64,000 nucleotides of DNA from Cryobacterium breve (GCF_004402375.1 NZ_SOGJ01000021.1:754-64753), one strand, 5' to 3'; counted from the first letter of the stretch, positions 32,176-40,995 are shown. Notes: a model not told the origin generated them from the sequence alone. Numbers and translations: made by a program.

Positions 32176-32307
32176 CCGGTGAGAATACCGCTCTACGCTG
32201 GGTTCCCGCCGGTCAGGGGCTGTTCGGGGTGCCTTCAAGGGCAGTCAGGCACGGATGCCCGCATCGCGATTCGCGCACGGCCCCCGCTTGCAACTAAACT
32301 CTCCCTC

Positions 32308-32397
32308 GGTACCGTGTCCGAGCGGCCGAAGGTGCAACTCTCGAAAAGTTGTGTGGGGGAGACTCCACCGTGGGTTCAAATCCCACCGGTACCGCCA
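32308..32397 (+). tRNA. tRNA-Ser (anticodon CGA)
   Basis: Acceptor stem GGTACCG pairs with CGGTACC, followed by discriminator G and an encoded CCA. The anticodon loop is CTCGAAA between CAACT and AGTTG, giving anticodon CGA for codon UCG. A long variable arm (GTGGGGGAGACTCCAC) and a T-loop TTCAAAT are class II features of tRNA-Ser. A terminator follows 50 bp later. Confidence 0.97.
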
Positions 32398-32447
32398 CAG
32401 GGTTGTTCTGCGAACTGGTTGATCTGCTCTTAGAACTCGTCCCAGAA

Positions 32448-32479
32448 CGAATGGCCTCCGAGGTTTCGGAGGCCATTCG
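32448..32479. terminator. Terminator downstream of tRNA-Ser
   Basis: Perfect 14-bp stem CGAATGGCCTCCGA / TCGGAGGCCATTCG with a GGTT loop, followed by TCGTCGTTT. It is likely the end of the tRNA transcript. Confidence 0.85.
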
Positions 32480-32651
32480 TCGTTTCCGGCGTGGGTAGTG
32501 CGTGGTTTCCCGCTCATGCAGGCTGGTGGCGCGGATTAAAAGCTGATGCACGGCCAGGGATGCCCGACTCGTTTCACTAGTATGTCCGCAGTGAGGGTGA
32601 CGCGAATCGGAAGCAGGCGTGACGATGAACGACATGAGCAAAGGATTTCCC

Positions 32652-33020
32652 ATGGTGATGCGGAGTCTCAGCGCGATCACTCTCGCGGCGACCGGCGCCA
32701 TCCACCTGTTCCTGGTGTTCGACGGCGTCGGCGGCGTGCTCGGCGTGTCTTTCGTTCTCAACGGCATCGCGGGCATCCTGCTGGCCATCGGGGTCCTGAC
32801 GCTGCGCGGCAGGCTTCTGGGGCTCACCACCGTGCTTGGTCTGCTGTTCATGATCGCGAGCCTTCTGGCGCTTGTGCTCGCCCTGACGGTGGGGTTGTTC
32901 GGCATTGCGCAGACGTGGAGTTTCACCCTCGTGCCGCAGACGGTCGTCATCGAGGCTGCCGGCGTCGTGGTGCTGGCCCTCACCGCGGCATTGGTGCTCC
33001 GCAAACCACGAATTGACTGA
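32652..33020 (+). CDS. Small four-helix membrane protein
   Basis: 122 residues from the ATG at 32652, which has AAAGGA six bases upstream; earlier in-frame starts at 32619, 32625 and 32634 are open. Four hydrophobic helices fill almost the whole chain (about 5-25, 30-48, 53-77 and 87-112). The first, LSAITLAATGAIHLFLVF, resembles small uncharacterised actinobacterial membrane proteins. Function is unknown. It is convergent with the CDP-alcohol phosphatidyltransferase gene. Confidence 0.65.
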   Translation: MVMRSLSAITLAATGAIHLFLVFDGVGGVLGVSFVLNGIAGILLAIGVLTLRGRLLGLTTVLGLLFMIASLLALVLALTVGLFGIAQTWSFTLVPQTVVIEAAGVVVLALTAALVLRKPRID

Positions 33021-33065
33021 GCAGACCACGACGCGGATGGCAGGCTGGCGCCCCGAGCAGCTGCA

Positions 33066-33818
33066 TCACCCCAGCGTCCGCGTCGTGAGTGAGTCCCTCT
33101 CCTCGCTGTCGGGACGTGCCCGCCGCACGGCGAGCCAAACGACGTCACGACCGAAGGATTCGACGAGCAGGGCTAGCGCAATCGCGACCAGCAGGGCATC
33201 CAACCCCGGGAGGATCCGCGCCACGGCCGTCGCCAGTGCAATGCCCTGCACGGCCGTGACCACCTTCCGCCACGGGCGGGATGGCAATACCCGACGAAAC
33301 CAGGGAAAGATCAGGCCCGCAAGCACGAAGGCGTAGCGCATCGTGCCGATTGCCAGTACCCAGATCCCGAGGGTATTCGAAACGTACACGCTGAGAACGA
33401 GCAAAAGGAACGCGTCGACTTCCATGTCGAACCGCGCGCCCAGCTCGCTCACAGAATCTGTGCGGCGGGCAACCCATCCGTCGACAGCGTCCAGAAGCAG
33501 GGCCGGCACGATCAGGGCGACCAGGAGGGGGACGGGAATCGGCTCCGCGAACGATACAACGACCATCCCTCCGATCAGGCCGACCAACGTTGATCGAACC
33601 GCTGTGACGACGTTTGCCGGCCCGAACAAAGTTGTCCTCCTGCGTCGAAGCCCGCTCAGCAGGAATACAGTCGACAGCAAAAGATAACTCAGAGTGGCCA
33701 ACCACCCGACGATCGGCACCCATGACCGGTACCAGTGCACAGCGACAAGGCCGAGGAGCGTCGCGGCTGCCGCCCCCACGATCGCGGCTGAAATCGGCAC
33801 GAAGTGAACTTTGGCCAT
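33066..33818 (-). CDS. CDP-alcohol phosphatidyltransferase family protein
   Basis: Integral membrane enzyme that joins a CDP-activated alcohol to a second alcohol. The family signature D-x2-DG-x2-AR-x8-G-x3-D-x3-D is complete in DAVDGWVARRTDSVSELGARFDMEVD, which provides the metal-binding aspartates. Six or more membrane helices are visible. From the ATG at 33818 it has 250 residues; an earlier ATG at 33845 is possible. The substrate pair is unknown. It is divergent from the six-gene plus-strand cluster at 33.9-38.9 kb with about 80 bp between, and probably belongs to the same pathway. Confidence 0.88.
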   Translation of the reverse strand: MAKVHFVPISAAIVGAAAATLLGLVAVHWYRSWVPIVGWLATLSYLLLSTVFLLSGLRRRRTTLFGPANVVTAVRSTLVGLIGGMVVVSFAEPIPVPLLVALIVPALLLDAVDGWVARRTDSVSELGARFDMEVDAFLLLVLSVYVSNTLGIWVLAIGTMRYAFVLAGLIFPWFRRVLPSRPWRKVVTAVQGIALATAVARILPGLDALLVAIALALLVESFGRDVVWLAVRRARPDSEERDSLTTRTLG

Positions 33819-33897
33819 CCCTGCCTCGTTTCTCTCTTGAACCATCTATTCAGTAAGGCGGCACTCCGCCGGGAACCGTTCACTATTAGGGGGGAAT

Positions 33898-34878
33898 ATG
33901 CTCGACTGCACCGCTTTCTGGATTGACAGGCCTGGCGTCGGGAATCTTCGGCGGGAACCGCTAGCGCTACCCGGCGACGGGGAGGTGCTCGTGAGGACTC
34001 TCTACACGGCAGTGAGCCGAGGAACCGAAGTCTCGGTGTTCGGCGGAAATGTGCCACCCAGTGAGTACGACCGGATGCGTGCACCATACCAGGACGGCGA
34101 CTTTCCCGGCCCGGTCAAATACGGGTACCTCAATGTCGGCGTCGTGGAGAGTGGGCCTGAGTCTCTCAGAGGCCGGACCGTGTTCACGCTTTTCCCGCAC
34201 CAGTCCGCATTCGTTGTGCCCGCCGATGCTGTCTTCCCGATTCCCGAGGGAGTCCCGGCCCGCCGGGCCGTGCTCGCGGGCGCGGTTGAAACGGCCGTCA
34301 ACGTGCTCTGGGATGCTCGTCCTCACCTCGGTGACCGTGTCTCCGTTGTTGGCGCGGGCATGATCGGATGCTGCGTGGCCCGACTTCTGCGCGGCGTCCC
34401 CGGCGTCGAGGTGGCTTTGATCGACGTGAACCCGGCACGGAAGGAGGTGGCGGACCAACTTGGAGTGGGCTTCGCCGACACGGCCAGCCCCCCGGGCAAC
34501 CGGGACATCGTGATCAATACGAGTGGTTCGGATGCCGGATTGCAGCTCGCACTCGAAACCGTGGTCACCGACGGTGACGTGATCGAGGCGAGCTGGTACG
34601 GAGATCGCCCGGCCACACTCAGGCTCGGGACCGACTTCCACTCACGGCGACTGACCATCCGGTCGAGCCAGGTCGGCGCGGTAGCCGCGGGGCATCGGCG
34701 GAACCGAACGACGCGCGAACGCCTCGTGCTGGCCCTGGACTTTCTGCACGACCCTGCCTTCGAGGCCTTGCTGACGGACGAATCCTGCTGGCATGATCTC
34801 CCCGAGGTGATGACGGGTCTTTTCGACGGAGCGCCGAACACCCTGTGTCACACAATCAATTGGGGAGAACCAGAATGA
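33898..34878 (+). CDS. MDR-family zinc-independent dehydrogenase
   Basis: First gene of an overlapping six-gene cluster. The 326-residue product has the medium-chain dehydrogenase fold: GroES-like N-terminal half, then a nucleotide-binding motif [15 protein letters not shown] near residue 145 and the acidic residue in [14 protein letters not shown]. The usual catalytic zinc ligand CGTD is replaced by SRGTE ([12 protein letters not shown]). No four-cysteine structural zinc site is visible, so it is likely zinc-independent. Substrate unknown. ATG at 33898 follows GGGGGGAA. It overlaps the PTPS-like gene by ATGA. Confidence 0.83.
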   Translation: MLDCTAFWIDRPGVGNLRREPLALPGDGEVLVRTLYTAVSRGTEVSVFGGNVPPSEYDRMRAPYQDGDFPGPVKYGYLNVGVVESGPESLRGRTVFTLFPHQSAFVVPADAVFPIPEGVPARRAVLAGAVETAVNVLWDARPHLGDRVSVVGAGMIGCCVARLLRGVPGVEVALIDVNPARKEVADQLGVGFADTASPPGNRDIVINTSGSDAGLQLALETVVTDGDVIEASWYGDRPATLRLGTDFHSRRLTIRSSQVGAVAAGHRRNRTTRERLVLALDFLHDPAFEALLTDESCWHDLPEVMTGLFDGAPNTLCHTINWGEPE

Positions 34879-35273
34879 CATTCACGGTGACGGTCCGGGA
34901 CCACATGATGATCGCCCATAGCCTCGCCGGCGAATCGTTCGGGTCCGCGCAACAACTCCATGGAGCCACATTCGTCGTCGACGCATCCTTCGCGGCCACC
35001 GAGCTGGACGCCGACGGCGTCGTGGTGGACATCGGACGGGTGACTGCCGCGCTCGCAGAGATCACAGGTTCTCTCACCTATCGCAACCTCGACGAGGATC
35101 CTCGGTTCGTCGGCAGAAACACGACCACCGAAGTACTCTGCAAAGTGATCGCGGATCGCCTGGCAGAACAGGTGACCACCGGGGCTCTCGCCCCCGGCCA
35201 GCAGCTTCAGTCCATCACGGTCACGCTCCACGAGTCGCACATCGCGTGGGCAAGTTACACGAGGGCACCGTGA
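34875..35273 (+). CDS. PTPS/QueD-fold protein lacking catalytic residues
   Basis: 132 residues with the 6-pyruvoyl-tetrahydropterin synthase fold. Aligned by eye to E. coli QueD, zinc ligands His15 and His29 are kept. The third zinc histidine of the HGH motif is Ala31, the catalytic Cys is Ala25, and the His of the LDH motif is Glu74 (LDEDP). The pterin-anchoring Glu is retained at Glu120 (TLHESH). It may therefore bind a pterin or related heterocycle without the normal chemistry, or use a different one. Databases would call it 6-carboxytetrahydropterin synthase. ATGA and GTGA overlaps link it to both neighbours. Confidence 0.8.
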   Translation: MTFTVTVRDHMMIAHSLAGESFGSAQQLHGATFVVDASFAATELDADGVVVDIGRVTAALAEITGSLTYRNLDEDPRFVGRNTTTEVLCKVIADRLAEQVTTGALAPGQQLQSITVTLHESHIAWASYTRAP

Positions 35274-36349
35274 GCGTCTCCTCGGCACGGTGGGTGTATT
35301 TCTTCGTCCCTGATTCGATCGACGACGCGGGCAGAGTCAGCGGCGGCAATGTCTACAACCGGCACGTTCGCGATGGGCTTCGACGCAGCGGCTGGGCGGT
35401 TCACACGGTTCTGATTCCGCCGGATGATCACACACTGACGGCTCAGACCCTGGCCCAGTTGCCGAACGGCGCCCTCGCACTAGTCGATGGTCTGGTCGCT
35501 GTGCGCGAATCGGTGGCGATGACGGCACATTCCACCCGGCTCCGGCTCATCATCCTGGCGCACATGGTCGGAAGCGTCGTCTCAGCGGCAACAGCGGAAG
35601 CCGATGCCGTGTCTGCCGATCGTGAGCGACACGCATTTCGGGCGGCGAAACGCATCATCGCAACAAGCGGATGGACACGGTCCGAAATCATCGCGCGCAG
35701 CCTCGGTCGGCCCCACGACGTGATCGTCGCCTACCCCGGAACGGATCCGGCCGCCCGGACGAGTGCTTCACGATCTGGCAACCGGCTGCTGTGCATTGGC
35801 GCGGTCGCCCCGCACAAGGGTCAGGACGTTCTCCTCGGCGCCCTGGCGCAGCTCACCGACATCGCCGGGTGGACGTGCACCTTTGCCGGATCACTCGACA
35901 TTGCAACGGATTTCGCCGACGAGCTGACGCGGATTGCCTACCGAAATCGCCTCACCGCCAGGGCAACGTTCACCGGCGCTCTCGCCGGAGCTCGACTGGA
36001 CGCGGCATACGCCCGAGCTGACCTCGTCGTGGTGCCGTCCCGAAACGAGAGCTTCGGCATGGTTGTCGCGGAGGCATTGGCACGGGGCATCCCCGTCGTG
36101 GCCGCCCGTGTCGGTGGCATACCCGAAGCCCTATCGAGCATGACGGCAGGAATCCTTGTCCCGCCGGACGATCCGCAGGCCCTCGCAGTGGTGCTGCGCC
36201 GCTGGTGGGCCAGTCCGGCCCAGAGGTCACGGCTCATAGAGGCGGCCGTGGAGGCTCGCCGATCGGTCCGACCCTGGAGCGCGACGGTCGCCGCCATTGC
36301 GTCAACGCTCGACGAGATGGCACTCAGCGGAGTGGCGGTGTCCGCATGA
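35270..36349 (+). CDS. GT4-family glycosyltransferase
   Basis: 359 residues from the GTG that overlaps the previous stop. The C-terminal half has the GT-B, family 4 pattern: [36 protein letters not shown], then [21 protein letters not shown] with the E-x7-E donor-site glutamates, and [14 protein letters not shown]. The N-terminal half starts with a strand followed by [17 protein letters not shown]. There is no signal peptide or membrane helix, so it should act on the cytoplasmic face. The sugar donor and acceptor are unknown. The cluster context suggests a lipid- or pterin-like acceptor. Confidence 0.88.
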   Translation: MSVSSARWVYFFVPDSIDDAGRVSGGNVYNRHVRDGLRRSGWAVHTVLIPPDDHTLTAQTLAQLPNGALALVDGLVAVRESVAMTAHSTRLRLIILAHMVGSVVSAATAEADAVSADRERHAFRAAKRIIATSGWTRSEIIARSLGRPHDVIVAYPGTDPAARTSASRSGNRLLCIGAVAPHKGQDVLLGALAQLTDIAGWTCTFAGSLDIATDFADELTRIAYRNRLTARATFTGALAGARLDAAYARADLVVVPSRNESFGMVVAEALARGIPVVAARVGGIPEALSSMTAGILVPPDDPQALAVVLRRWWASPAQRSRLIEAAVEARRSVRPWSATVAAIASTLDEMALSGVAVSA

Positions 36350-37167
36350 TCGAAATTCCTCTGGTCAGTGCGGACTGGCTGGCGCTTCGGGAACCGGAGG
36401 ACGCGGATGCGCGCTCACACGACCTCGCGCTGGCAGCCGCCATGAGGATCGCCGAGGGGCCGGTGATTGTTCACGATCTGGGCAGCGGGACCGGTTCGAT
36501 GATGCGCTGGCTGGCTCCGCTCCTTCCCGGACCGCAGACGTGGGTTCTCCATGACTGGAATGCAGACCTGATCGAACGGGCGATCCACAGCACGCGTCCG
36601 AGGGACGCGAACAATGTGGCAATCTCGGTTCTCGCGCAACCGGGTAATCTCGCCGACTTGCGTCCGTCTGATCTAGCGGGAGCGTCACTCGTGACAGCGT
36701 CCGCATTGCTCGACGTGCTGAGCTCGCACGAGACCCACACGATCGTGAACGCCTGCGTTGAAGCCAGGTGTCCCGCTCTCCTTTCGCTCAGCGTGACTGG
36801 ACAGGTTCGCTTCAGTCCTCGCGACGACCTGGACGCAGCATTTGAGGCCGCCTTCAATGCGCATCAACTTCGACTGACCGACGATCGCCGGCAGCTCGGT
36901 CCGCATGGTGCGCCCATCGCGCGGGGACTGTTCACGGAGGCCGGCTGGACTGTGCGGCCGAGCACAACCGAATGGCGGCTTGACCGCCGCCGGCAACGCC
37001 TGCTGGTCGAGTGGTTTCACGGCTGGGTGGATGCCGCCATCGAACAGGATCCCCGGCTGCGCACCGAGGTCGACCGATACTGCCGACTTCGGTTGTCCCA
37101 GATCGCACGCGGGGAGCTTGCCGCACGCATCCGTCACGTCGACCTGTTGGCCTGGCCCCGCGGATGA
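36346..37167 (+). CDS. SAM-dependent methyltransferase
   Basis: 273 residues. Motif I is IVHDLGSGTGSMMRWLAPLL (about 41-60), followed by an acidic position in VLHDWNADLIERA and a conserved block ASLVTASALLDVLS. The C-terminal part carries GLFTEAGWTVRPSTTEWRLD, as in class I methyltransferases. The methyl acceptor is not known. Both ends overlap neighbours by ATGA, so it is translated with the glycosyltransferase and the membrane protein. Confidence 0.85.
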   Translation: MIEIPLVSADWLALREPEDADARSHDLALAAAMRIAEGPVIVHDLGSGTGSMMRWLAPLLPGPQTWVLHDWNADLIERAIHSTRPRDANNVAISVLAQPGNLADLRPSDLAGASLVTASALLDVLSSHETHTIVNACVEARCPALLSLSVTGQVRFSPRDDLDAAFEAAFNAHQLRLTDDRRQLGPHGAPIARGLFTEAGWTVRPSTTEWRLDRRRQRLLVEWFHGWVDAAIEQDPRLRTEVDRYCRLRLSQIARGELAARIRHVDLLAWPRG

Positions 37168-38189
37168 CACACGCCATCCGAACCCTGCTTCGCCGGGCAG
37201 TTCACTCTCCCGGTTTCCGCCGGACCGCTCGTCTCATCGTCGGCGGCGGAATTCTCGTAGGGGTGGGCGCGCATGTAGGCGCTGACCCGTTCATCACTGG
37301 CATCCTCAGTCTGAACGGTGCGAATATCGTCGCGGCTCTCCTCCTCGCGGCGGCCGCAACCGTGGCAGCCGCGTGGCGGTGGCAACTCATCGCGTCGCGG
37401 CTGGGAATCCCCCTGCGCCTGCCGACTGCTGTCGGAATGTACTATCAGTCCCAGTTCGTGAACATGATGCTTCCCGGCGGCATCATCGGGGACATTCGAC
37501 GAGCGGTTACCCGCGTCCCGAGCGGAACACGTCTCGTGCACGCTGCACGCGCGGTCGCGATCGAACGCTTCTCCGGGCAGGCGGTTCAACTCGCACTGAC
37601 CCTGATGGTGCTGGCCTATTTGGGAACCGAGATCGAGAGGTTCCTGCTGCCGGCGCTGGGGATCGGATTCGGTGTTGTCATCGGAGCACTTGCTGCGGTG
37701 TCGGCGGCAAGCGCCCGCGTGCGCCGGGCATTGCTGCGAGAGGCGCACGAACTCCGCGCCGCCCTCGGGTCGATTCGCACCGCCGTGCAGGTCACGATCG
37801 CATCGGTCATCGTGATCGGCTGCCACGTGGCGACCTTCACGATCGCAACCGCGGCGGTGGGCGAGAGAGTGCCGGTGGGGCCCATGCTCACTCTGGCTCT
37901 GGTCGTCCTGCTCGGCGCCGGGGTTCCGGTGAACATCGGCGGCTGGGGACCGCGTGAGGGAATCGCCGGTTGGGCCTTCGCACTGACCGGATTCGGAGCC
38001 TCGGCGGGGGTGGCAGCATCCACCCTGTTCGGCGTGCTCGCCATCATCTCCATCGCGCCGGGGGCCATCGTCGCCGCCGTGTCCGCCGCCCGCCGACGAG
38101 GATCGAAGCACGCCATGCCGGGGACGCCACCCACCCGCACGGCATCTATCCTCATTCCGACCGCTCTCGATCAGGAGGAGGCATCATGA
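37164..38189 (+). CDS. LPG-synthase-like/flippase-like membrane protein (UPF0104)
   Basis: 341 residues with seven to eight membrane helices. The conserved YYQSQFVNMMLPGGIIGDIR (about 93-112) and the segment GGWGPREGIAGWAF identify the lysylphosphatidylglycerol-synthase transmembrane / AglD family. It lacks the cytosolic aminoacyl-transferase domain of MprF, so it is more likely a lipid flippase or polytopic transferase partner. Beside a glycosyltransferase and a CDP-alcohol phosphatidyltransferase it points to a glycolipid product. ATGA overlaps join it to both neighbours. Confidence 0.85.
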   Translation: MTHAIRTLLRRAVHSPGFRRTARLIVGGGILVGVGAHVGADPFITGILSLNGANIVAALLLAAAATVAAAWRWQLIASRLGIPLRLPTAVGMYYQSQFVNMMLPGGIIGDIRRAVTRVPSGTRLVHAARAVAIERFSGQAVQLALTLMVLAYLGTEIERFLLPALGIGFGVVIGALAAVSAASARVRRALLREAHELRAALGSIRTAVQVTIASVIVIGCHVATFTIATAAVGERVPVGPMLTLALVVLLGAGVPVNIGGWGPREGIAGWAFALTGFGASAGVAASTLFGVLAIISIAPGAIVAAVSAARRRGSKHAMPGTPPTRTASILIPTALDQEEAS

Positions 38190-38932
38190 GCGTCACGCCC
38201 TACGTCACTTTGAGTTGCGCCATCTCACTAGATGGGTATCTCGACACAGCGAGTCCTCCACGGCTCACCCTCTCGAATGACGCCGACTTCGATCGCGTCG
38301 ATGAGGTGCGCGCACGCAGCGACGCCATCCTGATCGGGGCACGCACCGTGCGGCGCGACAACCCGCGACTGCTGGTGCGCAGCGTTGCCCGCCAAGGCCT
38401 TCGAGAGACCGAAGGCCTGGCTCGCTCACCGTGGAAGGTGACGGTGACGGCGACGGGCGATCTGGATCTGAACGCCGCATTCTTCACCGCAGGCGACACG
38501 ACCAAGCTGGTGTACTGCCCCGCACTGATCGCCGAAAGCCTCCGGCGACGGCTCGGATGCGCCGCCGTCGTCGTCGGCCTGGGCGGCGATGTGACGATGA
38601 CCGACCTCGTTGCGGACCTGGGGGATCGCGGGATTGGCGAGCTCATGGTCGAGGGAGGAGCCATGATCCACACCCAGTTCCTGGCCGCGAATCTCGTCGA
38701 CGAACTCCACCTTTCGATGGCGCCGTTCTTCGTCGGCAACGCCGGCGGCGCCCGATTCGTCGGCGACGCAGCGTTTCCGTGGAACAGTGATCGGCGGGCG
38801 AGCCTCGCCGAGGTCCGGCAGATCGGCGACATGGTCCTGATGCGCTATGCACTCTCAGGTCGATGCGCCGAGCACGACACCGAAGCCCAACACCGCGCGA
38901 TGACCGCGCCCCTCACGGTTGGAATGCGGTGA
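38186..38932 (+). CDS. RibD C-terminal / DHFR-like reductase
   Basis: 248 residues with a strong AGGAGG site just before the ATGA overlap. The family marks are YVTLSCAISLDGYLD at the N terminus, ILIGARTVRRDNPRL (NADPH site) and ELMVEGGAMIHTQFLAANLV. There is no deaminase domain, so this is a stand-alone RibD-C reductase, in which known members reduce a pyrimidine or pterin-like substrate with NADPH. It is the last clear gene of the cluster. The tail after about residue 225 is polar and looks unrelated to the domain. Confidence 0.85.
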   Translation: MSVTPYVTLSCAISLDGYLDTASPPRLTLSNDADFDRVDEVRARSDAILIGARTVRRDNPRLLVRSVARQGLRETEGLARSPWKVTVTATGDLDLNAAFFTAGDTTKLVYCPALIAESLRRRLGCAAVVVGLGGDVTMTDLVADLGDRGIGELMVEGGAMIHTQFLAANLVDELHLSMAPFFVGNAGGARFVGDAAFPWNSDRRASLAEVRQIGDMVLMRYALSGRCAEHDTEAQHRAMTAPLTVGMR

Positions 38933-39220
38933 AAGCAGGAGAACCCGGAACGTCCACCGGGCGATCCGCCCGAGACCCGTCCGCCTGACGGTCTACGACC
39001 GACAGCCGGATCAGAGACTACCTCTGAGCATCGTCTGGCAGAGCCCGCACACCCAGCGCCGGTTTGGCGGATGGACGAGTTCCGGGACCGATTTCTCACG
39101 GCGTTCGGCAACCTGCCTGGTTGCACTGGTCACCGAGTCACCCTGCCACCCGTGCCTATCGGCGGTCCGCACGCGCGTCGGCGCTTCGAGGCGGTGAGCG
39201 CCGGCATCCGCTGCCCGTGA
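38933..39220 (+). other. Open frame continuing in phase after the RibD-C stop
   Basis: After the TGA at 38930 the same frame stays open to the TGA at 39218 (95 codons). The first part is Pro/Glu-rich; from the in-frame ATG at 39071 it encodes a 49-residue stretch beginning MDEFRDRFLTAFGNL. No ribosome site is obvious. It could be a decayed gene, a small gene, or chance in GC-rich DNA. I do not recognise the sequence. Confidence 0.3.
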
Positions 39221-39500
39221 TCGCCGCGGCGCACTTTTGAGAACGTGGCGCAGGGCCGACCCTGCGCCGCGAGCAAGGAGGCTCGGGTATCGGATGCGGG
39301 CACGAGAGTGTCGTACTCGGTTGCACTGGGAAGCAGGGGGTGTTTTGTTGTGGCGGTGCTTCCCCAGCGAGGAGTTTCCCCGCTTGTGAACAGATACGCA
39401 ATCATGGGTACGCTCAATGAGGTGCGTTTGCAGAACTAGTTGACGTGCCGCTCGGCGGGCTATGTCCCGTCGCGCTCGGCTCGAACGTGAAGGAAACACC
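39221..39500. other. Intergenic region with one hairpin
   Basis: A perfect 9-bp stem GGCGCAGGG / CCCTGCGCC (39247-39268, loop CCGA) may end the upstream cluster transcript, although no U-tract follows. TTGCAG near 39427 and TTGACG near 39440 are possible promoter elements for the next gene. I see no coding sequence. Confidence 0.4.
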
Positions 39501-39962
39501 GTGTCTGATCACGCAAGAATCAAGGGCCACACCGTGACCCGCACCGTGCACATCGAGGCCTCGCGCGCGAGCGTCTGGAAGGCGCTGACCGACCCCGAGG
39601 TGATGGTCAAGTGGTTCGGCGACGGTGTGGGGTTCGACGCGCTCGAGCCCGGTGCTACTGGCAGCATCGAGTGGGATGACTACGGCAGCTTCCCGATCGA
39701 AATCACCGAGGTGGTGCCCGACTGCTCGTTCGGCTTCCGTTGGTCGGGAATTCCCGCCGAAGAGCTCGACGAGTACTCGACGCACGTGCGCTTTACCATC
39801 GCAGATGCTGGTACCGGCACGGATGTCACGGTGATCGAATCGGGCTTCGACACACTCCCCGGCGGCACCCGCTACCGTCGCGAGCGTCTTGAGCAGAACC
39901 GAGAGGGCTGGGACGTCGAACTCGACGAGCTCGCGATCCTGCTCGAGGGTGTCACCCCGTAG
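39501..39962 (+). CDS. SRPBCC (AHSA1-like) domain protein
   Basis: 153 residues from a GTG at 39501, with GAAGGAAAC upstream. The helix-grip fold is shown by VHIEASRASVWKALTDPEVM and VKWFGDGVGFDALEPG, then GSIEWDDYGSFPIEITEVVP. A central TDVTVIESGFD strand and a long C-terminal helix (REGWDVELDELAILLEG) complete it. Such proteins bind hydrophobic ligands or act as Aha1-like factors; the ligand is unknown. It stands alone, after the pterin-type cluster and before transposase remnants. Confidence 0.85.
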   Translation: MSDHARIKGHTVTRTVHIEASRASVWKALTDPEVMVKWFGDGVGFDALEPGATGSIEWDDYGSFPIEITEVVPDCSFGFRWSGIPAEELDEYSTHVRFTIADAGTGTDVTVIESGFDTLPGGTRYRRERLEQNREGWDVELDELAILLEGVTP

Positions 39963-40197
39963 TTCACGATTAGGGGAGTAGCTCGACGTGTTGGCCACGT
40001 TGTTCGGCCGGTAGAGGACTCTTCGGCAGAGCACAGAAGACGTGCGCGAGAGTGCCGAAAGATTGCCCAGTGATTCAGCGGCCTGTGAGCTATTCGGAAG
40101 AACCCGTCACAGAAGACCCCCTGCATCCCCTGGTTCGAGTGGGAGGCCGGGTTTTTTTCTTGCCGCTGTGCAGATTCTTCTTCGCTGGAAAGACGTC

Positions 40198-40230
40198 ATG
40201 ACGCCCAAGTCCTACCCACCCGAGTTCCGT
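40198..40230 (+). mobile_element. 33-bp IS3-type transposase N-terminal remnant
   Basis: ATG at 40198 starts MTPKSYPPEFR, very like the first residues of IS3-family OrfA (M-x-P-K-Y-P-P-E-F-R). Similarity stops after 40230, where the reading frame becomes unrelated. The fragment overlaps, on the opposite strand, the last codons of the TetR gene. Confidence 0.5.
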
Positions 40231-40940
40231 CTTCCCGGGGACGTCCACTCGCGCCGCTGAAGGTGCTCAAATCCATCCAGAAGCACATCGAGAGCGAACT
40301 CGAACTCGAACTGGTCATCGCAGCCATGTCCGACCACTGAGTCGTCGTGCGGTGTCGATGTGGCGATCGCCGCAATGTTCGGGTAAAGCGTTGCCATCTC
40401 TGCGAACACCTCGGCTTGAACGCCCTGACTCGCCTCGGGTGACGCTCGTGTCTTTGGGTTGGCCGAGCTGTCGAATAACTCTTGGGTGAATCCCCACATT
40501 CGGCCGCTCAGGGCGTGCATAACGTGATGAGTAAGGTCGGGCGAGAATCCACCGGTCAGAAAGAGACCGGCGAAGGAGTCCTGATACTCCAGTACGCCGG
40601 GTGTGGGCTTGCTCCGGGATTCGATTGCCTGGCGAGCCCAACGATGGTGTTGAAAAGTACGCCTCGCGGACAACACCCGTCGACGAATCGCTTCGCGCCA
40701 GCCGGATCCCGGAACGGAAACGTCAATCTCTCGAACGATTTCTTCGACCATCCCGTCGAGCAGATCCTCTTTATCGGCGACATGTTTGTAGAGCGCCATG
40801 GGGACAACATCAAGCTCCTGGGCGAGTCGTCGCATGCTCAGTGCGTCAATTCCGACTTCGTCGGCGAGGTCGATTGCAGCCTTGAGCACACGTGCTCGGT
40901 TCAACCGGACACGTGTCGGGGAGAGCTCATGATCGCTCAT
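40212..40940 (-). CDS. TetR/AcrR regulator with TetR-type C-terminal domain
   Basis: 242 residues. The helix-turn-helix is LADEVGIDALSMRRLAQELDVVPMALYKHVADKEDLLDGMV (about 26-66). The C-terminal half, with HHRWARQAIESRSKPTPGVL and FTLGGF-like FLTGGFSPDLTHHVMHAL, resembles the tetracycline-repressor-type ligand domain. Its last six or seven codons are the complement of an IS3 remnant, so its natural C terminus may be replaced. A GTGTACGCGGTACGC site lies 40 bp upstream (40981) and matches two sites before the DUF4386 gene at 48.1 kb, which it may control. Confidence 0.88.
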   Translation of the reverse strand: MSDHELSPTRVRLNRARVLKAAIDLADEVGIDALSMRRLAQELDVVPMALYKHVADKEDLLDGMVEEIVREIDVSVPGSGWREAIRRRVLSARRTFQHHRWARQAIESRSKPTPGVLEYQDSFAGLFLTGGFSPDLTHHVMHALSGRMWGFTQELFDSSANPKTRASPEASQGVQAEVFAEMATLYPNIAAIATSTPHDDSVVGHGCDDQFEFEFALDVLLDGFEHLQRREWTSPGRRNSGG

Positions 40941-40980
40941 TCTCAGAACCTTTCCGCATCGCGGCCCATGCTGGTATCGA

Positions 40981-40995
40981 GTGTACGCGGTACGC
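40981..40995. promoter_or_regulatory. GYGTAC-N3-GTACRC operator before the TetR gene
   Basis: GTGTACGCGGTACGC is an imperfect palindrome 41 bp upstream of the TetR ATG (at 40940). It agrees with the two sites at 47996 and 48030 in the same consensus. Autoregulation is inferred. Confidence 0.6.

Noticed and set aside
40120-40160. GGTTCGAGT followed by a run of T, resembling a tRNA T-arm plus terminator
   Set aside because: The flanking bases do not form a T-stem or acceptor stem, and no D-arm or anticodon arm lies upstream.
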